From assembly GCA_025677835.1 (NCBI GenBank), contig JAIXMR010000064.1:87689-151688 (forward strand): DNA of 64,000 nt, written 5' to 3'. This DNA comes from Sporodiniella umbellata (lineage: Eukaryota; Mucoromycota; Mucoromycetes; Mucorales; Rhizopodaceae). This document shows, one piece after another, positions 11,647 to 22,069 of the stretch. The position numbers and the translations under genes are program-made. The notes beneath the pieces were generated by a model, which did no database searches, was not told where the DNA came from, and was given only the letters and a program-made list of their open reading frames with translations. Position 1 is the first letter of the stretch. Each line of letters starts with the position of its first letter.

Positions 11647-12283
11647 GTGAGAAAAAGAAAGGGTGAAAAAAAAAAAAAAAAAAAAAAAAAATTAAAAATT
11701 CAAATCCAATAGAGCGACTGCCTAAAATAGATTTCAATCCAGTTTCCATTCTCTTGTACCCATCGTTGGGTATGAACATCCACCCTTGAATTACCGCTTT
11801 ACTGTATGTGTTGGAAATCCTGATCTCTCTATTCAACCCTTTCTTGATGCTCTCAACAGCTTGGAGACCGATGGCTTCATACAAAAAAAAAAAGTAGAGC
11901 TTGGGATGGACAGAGGCTCCGCACGGCGTCATAAGAAAGTAAGGATCCCCACTACGGATATTGAAATCCACTTTTATTCAAAAAAAAAAAAAAAAAGACA
12001 ATAACAAAAATAGCGTGGATGATACCCAAGCTAGTCTACTTTCTCTCATAGTGCCTTGTTAAATACCATACAATAGGGCATGCGTCTTGTCAAGCCAAAA
12101 GATCGCTCATGGTTTTTGTTTCTGTAAGATGCCAGCATGTCGGTGTTTGTATAAAATTAGACGTCACTTGGAGAGCGCAGACTGCCTTTGAAATGCGTCG
12201 TCAACCATTGACACGTAATGCTTCATTTTATTTTTCTGTTTTTTTTTTTTTTTTTTTTTTTTAAGCAAACTCCATCCAACTTA
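11594..12283. other. Divergent intergenic region with an unassigned coding-like trace
   Basis: Besides the A runs, the minus strand at about 11971-11695 holds a frame with coding-like composition (for example EAIGLQAVESIKKGLNREI and WMFIPNDGYKRMETGLKSIL) interrupted by an A-rich stretch, with no start context or family match I recognise. It may be an old gene fragment. A poly(T) tract at about 12240-12262 lies just upstream of the proteasome gene start. Confidence 0.35.
11605..11643. repeat. Very long A homopolymer (39 nt), followed by a second of 26 nt
   Basis: A run of 39 A at 11605-11643, then a short purine spacer and another 26-A run at 11666-11691. Both lie between the divergent LEA2-like and proteasome genes. 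They could act as nucleosome-excluding promoter tracts; run length may also be affected by sequencing error. Confidence 0.85.
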
Positions 12284-13344
12284 ATGTCTGGCTACGATCG
12301 TGCTTTAACAGTTTTTTCACCTGACGGTCATTTATTCCAAGTGGAATATGCCTCGGAGGCTGTCAGAAAGGGTACCTGTGCTGTAGGTTCCTTTGTTTTT
12401 CTCCCCCTCCCAAAAAATAATAACCACATCTATCTAGGTCGGTGTTCGTGGTAAAAACGTCGTGGTTCTTGGCGTTGAAAAGAAGTCGGTCTTGAAATTA
12501 CAAGACGCTCGAACCGTTCGTAAAATTTGCATGCTTGACGACCACATTGGCATGGCATTTGCCGGTAAAACACATGACCTGCATACAATATGCCTTCTGT
12601 TCCTAATCCATCCAACACAGGTTTGACGGCTGATGCTCGTGTATTGATCAACAAGGCGAGAATCGAATGTCAAAGTCATCGTTTAACTGTTGAAGATCCT
12701 GCTTCTGTCGAATACATCACACGTCATATTGCTCAGATTCAACAAGTAAAGAAGATAGAAAATTGAGTACGCTACCTCAGTCGACTAACACGTTCACTTT
12801 TTTTTTTTTTTTTTTGAAAAGAAATATACCCAAAGTGGTGGTGTACGTCCTTTCGGTATTTCTACACTCATTGTAGGTTTCGATCACCAAGAACCTAAAT
12901 TATATATGACCGAGCCCTCGGGTATTTATACTGCCTGGAAGGTAAAACAAGCGAAATCCACCCTTGAAAAAACGCTGAAAAACAAACGTTTATCGTAGGC
13001 GAATGCAATCGGTAGAAGCTCCAAAACAGTTCGCGAATTTTTAGAAAAAAATTACAGTGACGATATGGAGGAAGGCAACACAGTCAAATTGGCCATCAAG
13101 TCTTTATTGGAGGTTGTTCAAACAGGAGCAAAGAATATTGAAATTGTAGTGATGGGCACAGAGGGAGAAATCAAGGTAATAAAAAGATCTCTCTTTAGAA
13201 ACCAGAGTATTCATCAAAAAAAAAAAAAAAAAATAGCGATTAGAACAAGCAGAAGTTGAAGTGGTTGTGGCTGAAATCGAAAAGGAGAAAGAGGAAGAGG
13301 CTGAAAGGAAAAAGAAACCTAGCGTACCTATGGGCTCTGCTTAA
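12284..13344 (+). CDS. PRE6: 20S proteasome subunit alpha-4 (PRE6/PSMA7 type)
   Basis: Structural subunit of the outer alpha ring of the 20S core particle, gating entry to the proteolytic chamber. Six exons (12284-12382, 12438-12564, 12621-12745, 12822-12941, 12999-13175, 13237-13344) give 251 aa; introns are 55-76 bp. It opens with the alpha-subunit signature [20 protein letters not shown], then [40 protein letters not shown] and [14 protein letters not shown]. The VLGVEKKSV and [21 protein letters not shown] stretches fit the PSMA7 subgroup rather than other alpha subunits. It ends in a Lys/Glu-rich helix as in human PSMA7. The start is fixed by the conserved N-terminus. No canonical Rpn4 box was recognised upstream. 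It converges on the glycosyltransferase gene. Confidence 0.95.
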
Positions 13345-13567
13345 TTGTAATACATCTACTCATTAAAAACTGCCCATGTGTGTCTTTCACTGGATTCAAA
13401 ATCCAATTTTCTTTACACTTTGACCAGGACAGAAGAAATAGGGTCCATAGCCTCTTGATGAGCACCCTCTCTCTCTCTCTTTTTTTTTTTTTTTTTTTTT
13501 TTTTCTCTCTGTTGTAACTCACACGCTTGCAAAAACACTAGCTTAGGTTGAGTTCAAGGATTCTGGC

Positions 13568-14847
13568 TCATGAGCAAACACGTTTATTTTCTTGATAGTT
13601 TAATGTACATTCTTTGAGCATGGATTGTCTTACTCTGTTCCAGTTTCCTTTACGGATCTTGGGTGGATCCATGGCGGTCTCGTTGGATAGGACAAGAGGA
13701 TCGTCACCTTTCCAGAATTTGGAAATAAACTGAGAGATACATTGACTACGAGCTGGCATGTGGTTACGATGGGTACTGATTCCTTTTTTTAATCCAAAAT
13801 CCTCGATGGGTTGTCTGGTATTCACAAGAATGGGGGTTGCCTGACTTAACCCGGAAGCCATCATGGCAAAGCCTAAATCTTCACAGTTCACCTCTCTATC
13901 TACATACGCGTGTAATTCAGGTTCAAGTACACTAACAGTGGCTCTCAGCACAATGAAAATCGTTTTTTTTTTTTTTTTTTTTTTTGTGTGTGTATCGAGT
14001 TACCATGTATAGGCAAACAAATACTCTGAACGAACAAACATACTCTTGGTTAAAATAATAGAATACGGAGCCCGGTTGCTCACTCTATACGTTGCTTGTC
14101 GTGTACTCGGATCATAGGTATGGATACGGGGAAAATGGCCAACGATGCTGTTCACATTCGATCTCCACGTCTGGGCAGAGCATGAGTATCACTTTTATAT
14201 ATATATATAACATGGTCTCAGTTTGGGTTACGTTAAATGCAAGTTCTAAATCCTCTAAATCCATAAATATATCGTCATCCATGATATAAACAGCTTCTGT
14301 GTTCAAGTCACTTATTGGATTGAATCTGTTGTTGAGAGAATCGTAGGATTGTTTTAGTATCTTCAGACGAGAGCGATCTTGGGGTGGGATAGACTCATAA
14401 AGAGAACTCGGCACTTTTAAAGAGGGATTGTGCCATGTGACATATATCTTTTCAATACTGCTTGACTTTAGTAAATGGCTTATGTTATCCGATAAATGTC
14501 GGATTCTTTCGGGGTTGTATGTACTGAGCAAAACAGAAAACCGATGCTTCAAAGGGAACTCTACAAACTCTTTTGTATTCAAGTAATCATCACATACAGC
14601 GTTTTGTCTCGGCCTGTTTTTCCATAATCCACCTTGTTCAAATACATGTCAGTCTAGAGTTAAAACTTGTAATCTACCTAAACCCAAGAATCGGTTCAAA
14701 TCATTGCCTAAACGACGCCACTTGTAAAAAGAAACAGGATCCAACTGTCTGACCCAATCTGCGCTTTTATAAGAGTGCATCATCCATGGTTTCATAGGTC
14801 CAGAAAAAAGGTGGAAATGCTAGGATCGTTACTACAAGACATATCCA

Positions 14848-14891
<44 letters not shown>

Positions 14892-15653
14892 TCACTTTGT
14901 TCTCTAATAATGCATCGGTAACGTTGTGAAACATTTCATTCAAAGGAGACGCTTTGTCTCTCATCGATCCATCTTGGCTCAAAAGCAGTAAAGCTGGCCT
15001 TGTGGACATAACAACTGAATTTGGCAATTGGTCAAAAAGCTGACCTACATCCTATTATGCGCTAAATTTTAAGCGCCGAGCGATCAGTGACAAACAATGA
15101 TACCTACATTATCAAATAAAATGTCATGCGTAAAGTATATCATTTTATCGTAAATAGAGAGCTTCAAAAGTTTTGACAAACTGTAGTATAACTCGCTATT
15201 CGACGGATGCTCCCAATGTGTCTTTTTTTTTTTTTTTTTTTTTTTTTGGTTAGTCTATCACTATTATCAAACCCTGTTTTACCTTTGTTATATATACACC
15301 AAGTTTTTCAAACAAACCAAGGTCACTGTTTTTGATATTTAATGAGTCAGGTATCATCAATAAAATGTCGTTTTTGACTACAGGCTGTTGAAGTAAAGCT
15401 ACTTTTAACGAATAAATCGACACAAGTGTAGCTTCAATCTAGACAATACACTGTTTATTTTCTTCTGGTTAGCTTTTATCTCTATTACCATAGAAAGATC
15501 GTCCAGTACAATAATAAACGAGTTTGTTTCTTTTTCGTTTTTCATGATTTTTCTAAAGTCGGTATCGGACAAACCCTGTAAGAGGTATAGTACCATGGTG
15601 AATCCACACACCAGTGAGACAGATAACATAAAGACAAAAAGCTTTTTATTCAT
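13568..15653 (-). CDS. Glycosyltransferase with GT8-like N-half and GT64 (exostosin C-terminal) domain
   Basis: Probable type II Golgi/ER glycosyltransferase of 535 aa. Eight exons: 15653-15489, 15438-15283, 15221-15108, 15051-14892, 14758-14678, 14632-14232, 14170-14004, 13931-13568. A signal anchor, LFVFMLSVSLVCGFTMVLYL, starts at residue 4. Residues ~45-175 look GT8/glycogenin-like (YSLKVALLQQP, then YDKMIYFTHDILFDNDVGQL), but the usual DxD there reads THD. From ~200 to the end is a GT64 domain as in EXT proteins: FSVLLSTYNPERIRHLSDNI, VYIMDDDIFMDLEDLELAFN (DDD metal site) and HAYVDREVNCEDLGFAMMAS. Donor substrate is unknown; GT64 members transfer GlcNAc, GlcA or other sugars. Exon 4 ends at the second of two overlapping GTGAGT donors, the only one that keeps phase. 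That 133-bp intron contains a (CA)n repeat. Confidence 0.75.
14858..14887. repeat. (CA)n microsatellite inside a glycosyltransferase intron
   Basis: About fifteen CA units on the plus strand (TG on the transcript), directly after the 5' splice site of the 133-bp intron in the GT64 gene. Repeat expansion could affect use of the two overlapping GTGAGTGAGT donors. Confidence 0.8.
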
Positions 15654-15862
15654 ACTTGAAAAAAAAAAAGAGAAAAAGACAGCTTGGACCGCCAAGAGAA
15701 GTATGTCTATACCTGTGACTTTCTTTGGTCGATAAGATAAAACCAATAGCCTCAAGTACCTATAAAACAATTCAATAGGCGAATTGGAAGTTGAGCTGCA
15801 CTGGTTTTCCAAGTATGGCAAGCACAGTCAACGATAAACACATAGACTGAAAGCAAAAGTCG

Positions 15863-15898
<36 letters not shown>

Positions 15899-16072
15899 GT
15901 TACGTTCTGAGTCGTGAGTTTGTTTTTAAAAATAGAGAAAACTAATGGACATCAGATATAGATTGTAGACATGAGTATCTATTTGCTGATTGAAACAACT
16001 TTTGTGACTAAATGCAAAAGTATAGGTACTGTTTTTATTGAAAATAAAAACAGCCGCTATGCTTCGGGGGAT

Positions 16073-16125
<53 letters not shown>

Positions 16126-16131
16126 CTGTGA
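15654..16131. other. Spacer with (TA)n and (TA)n(TG)n microsatellites
   Basis: Between the GT64 gene start and the BUD4-like stop, both minus strand. It holds a (TA)n tract at about 15867-15894 and a longer (AT)n(GT)n tract at about 16075-16124, just 3' of the BUD4-like stop. A possible 5'-leader intron of the GT64 gene lies just upstream of its ATG (GTATAG donor near 15713, pyrimidine tract and CAAG next to the ATG). No other gene is seen. Confidence 0.5.
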
Positions 16132-19100
16132 TTAATAGTATTCAGTAAAAGGTAGTCGCAAAGGAACGCGTCCAATCATAGATTTGAGTGTTTTGACCCA
16201 TTCCTCACTCTCTGATACCTCATCGCTAACACAGTCCAAGTGATAATCAGGAAAGGTTAGTCTAAAAAAGCCTTTTAGGTTTCCTTCCACAATCGATTCG
16301 GCTCCAAACACTTTTTCATCTTTTGTTTTCTGTTCAGCCAGGTTGACAATGACTTTGTCAGCTGCTGCGCTTAATCGTATCACGTCTGCAATGTTGAAAT
16401 GATTCCAGACTTCGCTACCTTCTTCATCCGATACATAGCCAATGAGTTGACTGCCTATTAATCTATAATAATGCCGTTGCCATATCTAAATAACAAGTGT
16501 TAGTACAATGACATTCGGAGCTTCTATACCTTTTGTCCTTGAATTCTTGTAGATAAAAATCCGCTTTGCCAGCATGTTTCATGCCACTGACAAATTTTGA
16601 GGGTTAAATCGCATTCACGTAGGCTTTTTGGTACTTGCTATAATAAAACCAATGTTTCGGTTAGTGTTGATTCCTGACAATGTGGTCTATACTTACAACA
16701 CTTGGGCTGGATACGGGAAGATACAACATTTCTATGTTTAGCTTGCTTACAATTTTCAAAAAGTCTTCTTCGTCCCCAAACTGCTCCCTTCTAGCTCTTT
16801 CTCTACTCGATCGAGTATACCAAGAATTGAAACAGTCAAAGTTCGCTGTGTACGTTTTCTTAAAACAAGCTGGAACCATATGATCAACCGCAAACCTTGT
16901 CTGTCCTATAGCACCATCTTCTGGATGCACATAACCAGACAGGTGCTCTTTTTGCTTGCGTATGGATGTAAACCATTTCGTCCAGCCTGAGCGTGGTTTG
17001 ACGTGATAGTCAGGTCTGACATGGAGTGAAACCGTGATAATCATCTCTGGTTTTGCATCAATAATACATTCGTAGTCCATCAGTATTTGCTCCCCCAGCA
17101 TTTCATATCTGGACATATATTCGTATTCACCATCGCTTATTACACATCGAGCATATGTAATCTCTTTTGGTAACGGCAGTAGAACGTCATGAGCACCACT
17201 TACCCCGATGTATATTTTACCATGTTTTGATTGTTTGATTTCTTCAACCAAAACGACATGCTCTGAAAGTTCATGCGCATTCGGAATATTTATCTTTTCT
17301 GTTCCAATAGCCTGTATAGACTGCTTTTTGTCGTCATTCATAAGAGCCCCTTGAGTTCCCGGGAGCGCTCTCATATAATGTGTGATATCTTCTACTCGGG
17401 ACTGATCGGTGACTTCCGTCGTCTCCTCGAGTTGTAGTTTCTCTCGATCTACAATGGTTGTCGTGGTATTGTTTTTTTGCTCCAATTTTGTTTGAATATG
17501 ATCTTGGTCTTCATGTTGCATAAATATTAATATTTCCCCTTCAGCTTCTTCGTTGTTTGAGCTTGTATAGCTCTTTGTTTTGTTTTGATAGGGACTCGAG
17601 GAATAGTAATCAAACTCGGTGTCTGGTTGTTTCTCTTTTGTTACCCCTTGATTGTCTTTTCTTGCTGATGAGGCCACATCTTCATCTTCATCCATGGTTG
17701 TATTCCCTGTCGCGCTTGAGTTTTTGAAAGAGTCGGATGTCATTGAAGAATGACTACTGTATGCTTTTTCCTCCACCCATTCGTTTTCCGGATCAAACCA
17801 CTGCTCGTTTCCGGTTTCGCTTTCTGTAGCCATGCTATCCCTAACGGGTGCTTTTTCTACTAGGTTGATGCCGACAGACCAGTGATTGCGCTGGCTCCCA
17901 CTTTTTCTCTTTTCATTTGGAGGTGCAAACTCTTTGTTCGATTGATAGGGCTTGGAAAGAAAGTCAGGGACAGTTGCTTTTTCGCCCTTTGTATCAGTAA
18001 TAGTAAACATGTTTGCTTCATTTCCAAGTGATAGACTATGAAGCGTAGCAGTATCGCTTAGTCTTGAAGCCTCTGGAGTTTTTTTTGAGCTCTGAGCGTT
18101 CTCTTCCGTTCCTCCGTACCCTTTATATTCACTGCCGCGACCAACGCTCATAAATTGCTCGCAAGTCATATCTTTACTCTCGCTAAGATCTCTCTGTCCA
18201 TATGGGTTTTCTTTTGTAGGTGTTGATACAGTGTCTTCGTCATCGCTCGCAAACATACCACCCTGGTTAGTAATAATAGGTATAGGTTTGTTTGAATCTT
18301 TTACAAGTAAAAATCAGTAATTGCAACAGGTCTTTGGGTGAAGAATACCTTGATACCCTTGATCGGTACTTGTATTTCCAAGAGGTTTGGTTGTTTCGAT
18401 GTGTGATCTTTGAACTTCTATATACATCGCTCCTTGGTTTGGCGTTATGTCGTTTAGTTGAACATTATTTTTGTATCCAACCTGCTGCTGTGTGACAGAA
18501 CGCTCATTTTGAATGTTTTCGACAGTCAAAAAATTAGGCGTAATGTGAGCCCTTTCCATTTTCGCTTTTTGGCCTGAATTCGCGCCAATATTGTTGTTTT
18601 CGTAGACTTTATCGTAGTCGTAATCGTCTACGGATTGCTGATGCCTTGTGTTTGATCCATGGACGCCTGCCACCATGCCCTGTACCTCTCTTGTACTTTT
18701 ACCGTTAGAGTGCGAAGCGTTTAGGCTACTGTTATCCAACATTTTATTATTACTATGGGCTTCCGGTATTGAGAAGGATTCATATTCAGTGGTATCGTTT
18801 TTATCAAAGCTCCCGTGTAATCCATTAGGAGCTATCTTTGTATCGCTAGCGTTTTGGTGCTTCGACATGCCATTGGTATTGTTATACGTATGGCCATTGG
18901 GATAGTTTTGCTCCCCATTATCGACACTATAAAAGGAGGATATACTCTGAGAGTCATTGTATAAATACTCGTCATTTTTGTTCCCAGTTGTAGGTGTATG
19001 TATTGCAAAAGCGCCGGTGTTTGTATTCTGATTGGATTTGTCCGACTCTGCACTGCAATCCTCAATTTGAGATTCTTGGTAAGCTTTGGTGTTTTTGAGA

Positions 19101-21751
19101 AAACTTGTCTCATCGTGTGACTCCTGGTTATTTTCAACTATGCTTTTTGGACTTTTTTGTTGGCTATTGCTTTCAGCATGAACGTCTTTCAAATCGTCAA
19201 GTTGCTTTTGATTAAACTCTTTGTTGTTTTGTAGTATAGAGTGGTCAAAAAAATGACTTTTGTCTTTTTCATCAGCATCGTTACCCAAAATAAAGTCGCC
19301 ATAGCTGCTATAGTCTATATAAGAATCTTCGGTATTGGTATCAAAAAGCGTCTGCGGCTCATCATTCTTTTGTGGGATGTCTTTGCTCAGTGCATTGGTT
19401 TGAAAAGCAGTGTTTTTCACAAAAGCTTTTTCAGTCTCGTTGTCTATCAGATGTACTTTTGATTCTTCTTGCTTTTCTATTGCTGGTAAATTTGCCGACG
19501 GTGTGGGTTCAGTTGGCTTAGCAGTATTTTTGGCATCTCCGGGTATAGTAGAAGGATAATCAATAGTAAAAACAGAGTCTAAAGAGTTTCTCAAAACGCT
19601 TCCGCTAAGACGCGCTTCGTAATGATTATCAGATTTCAGTTTTAGTTGACTATCTTCTGATCTGCAGTCATAGCTTTGAATGCCTTCAAGACTCTCCTTT
19701 TGGGTATCGCTGTTTGAACTGTCGGCATTTCGAGTAGATAATTCAGATGAACTTGTGTAATCTTTACTATCTGCATTTGTACGATCCTGCTTCTCACCAT
19801 GAGATAAATCACGGCTGCCTGTAACTTGTATATCTGGCTCAATTCCTTCATTAGTAGAAGCTCGGTCCAGAAAAGCTGCTTTGGTAACGCCCTCCAAGTT
19901 GCCACTCAAGGCATTTTCTGGTTTATCTCTTCGAGGTTGATTCTCAAAATGTCTATCTTCAGGTACGACTTTTTGAAGAGTGCTTATGGTATCCAGGTCG
20001 CCTTTCGGACTTTCTTTACTCGGGATTGAACTTTCATATGGTTCTTTTTTCTTGTGTTGATCTAGTACCTCTGAGTTTGGGTGCATGGTACTTGACTTTA
20101 CAGTAGAGCCGTTTTTATAAGAGCTGATGGGCTCCGAAAAGCTCTCTTCATCTTCCATCGTTTTGAATCTTTCCATCAAGTCATTTTTGATCATGTCTTT
20201 TGGATCATACTTTGACCCAGATGTTTTCTGGTTACTTATTACTGGTGGCGAATTGCTGTTATGAGTGTAGTTGTCACTATGATGTTCATTGCTGATTAGG
20301 GTATCTATAGATTTAAAGCAATTAAAACAAACACAGCTTTAAATATAGTTGTTACCATCGCTTTTTAAAACTTTAATGTGAACTTCAGGGTCGTATTCGT
20401 CAGCAGCAATCTCCAAAGTTTCTCCATCCTTTTTCCACACTTGGAATATCTTTCCCGTAGAGTAATTTTCAACCTTCTCTTCTTCTTTCAAATTCTCATG
20501 AACATTGACTATCTTTTTTACGTTTCCGCTTTTTTTGACAATGGTAATCTTTCTTCCAGAAGCTAGCATAAATTTGTCTGAATTAGGACCGTTGGCTGCT
20601 TTTTGCCTCTTTTCTTGAAAATCGGTAGGCGGTAAGTTCAAATCAAATTTTGGAACTTTAATAGGAGATGATAATTCCTTGTCTTGAGGCTCCTCAAGAC
20701 GAAGAGACTCAACTTCAGTTTCAATGTTTGGGTTTAAGCTCGACGAATGGCTTGAATTGTCACCAAGGCTGCTTTCCGAGTAGTTCTTTTGATAAAGGGC
20801 AGTCTCAGGTGCTGCCTCTTTACTTTCTACCGTTGGGGATACTAATGCCTCGTTTTCCGATAGGCTATCGATATGAACCTCACTGTGAGGACTATGTGCT
20901 TCCAAAATTGGTTTTTCTGCATCCACATCTGAACAAGTATTTTCTACGCCAACAGCCGCCAAAGCAATAGCCTTCTCTTCTTCTTCTTTTTTCTTTTGAA
21001 GTTCTTTTCCTGCTTTTAATGCTCTGAGAGACGGTACTTTTTTTGGAAGCTGCGTTTCTGTTTGTTGTCGAAATACACTGGTTGAGACCACAGATCGGTC
21101 TTTGAGAATGTTTATTACTCTAGAACTACGCTTTACTTGCTCTCCAGCATTCAGAAACTTTGATTTATCTTTTACAGCTGTATCGACCGCTTTAGTCTGT
21201 ATCGACTCCTTTGCTTTAACACTTTCTTCTTGCTGGCTTTCAAATTTTCTAAACAAAGGGTTGTTTTTTACAGCTGAACGTTCAGTGAGTTGCGCAACCT
21301 CCTTCTGTCGCTTTTGTCTTTGCTTTTCTTTTAGCTCTGCTTCTTCCTCTTCGCTCAACACACGACGTTTAAGTTCTTCTAAATGGCCAGGACGGAAGTA
21401 GCGACGAGTTGAATTCTGTCGCTCTTTTGACTTGTTCTTTGTATTGTTAGGTGACTCTGCCAGTTCGCGAAGCCGCCTAAAACGATCTGATGTAGCAGAA
21501 GGTTTATTAGCTACTCCCTTATCCTTTTTGTTGATTATAATTTTAGGCTGATCGTTATCAATGGGTAAATACCCAAGCTTATTCGTCTTTTTTTCATCTA
21601 AACCTTTATCTTGTAAAAGCTGTATCAACTCAGGTCGATTCAAAAAATGAGCAAGGTGCATAATAGTATTTTGTTCTTCTCCCCATAAGCACGTATCTAG
21701 TTCTTCTACAGTCGATTTCTACAAATATATCAGCTTGCGGCTTAAACCTTC

Positions 21752-21784
<33 letters not shown>

Positions 21785-22069
21785 CAAGATGTAATCGATC
21801 AGCTCATTCCTATCTTCCACCCATTCGTCTCCTTCGATTCCATAATCGAATAATATGTGATGAAGCGCATACAATGGACGAATTGAAGTCCCTAAGACTT
21901 TGAACTCCTGTAATCTTTCTACGAAATGGGAAAAATCGGTTTCAAGATGAGCTGAAGGTGTCAAAGGAGTCCATAGAAGCTCAGGCTGGAGGTCTAATAG
22001 CTCTTGAACACTATTGAAATCAAGAGCTTCAATAGCCACAGTCCAATCTAATACAATATTTTCGTCCAT
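16132..22069 (-). CDS. BUD4: BUD4/anillin-like septum protein with N-terminal ankyrin-like region
   Basis: Likely cortical scaffold that links septins to division or septation sites, as known for Bud4, Mid2 and anillin. Six exons: 22069-21782, 21718-20356, 20304-18357, 18245-16697, 16637-16530, 16485-16132; 1869 aa with an exact multiple of three. Residues 1-140 look ankyrin-like (LDFNSVQELLDLQPELLW, then TIMHLAHFLNRPELIQLLQD). A long polar, disordered Ser/Asn/Glu-rich middle follows. The C-terminus carries the Bud4/anillin C2-like region from about 1520 (GKIYIGVSGAHDVLLPLPKE, SGWTKWFTSIRKQKEHLSGY) and a PH domain from about 1753 (IWQRHYYRLIGSQLIGYVSD ... ESEEWVKTLKSMIG). Intron 3 must skip an AG lying 2 nt after a perfect CTAAC branch site. 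The ankyrin part could be a separate gene, but phase and spacing argue for one. Confidence 0.75.

Noticed and set aside
15405..15821. Longer N-terminus for the GT64 protein
   Set aside because: The extension has no ATG and runs through a T-rich stretch that looks like a leader intron; ATG 15653 begins directly with a signal anchor.
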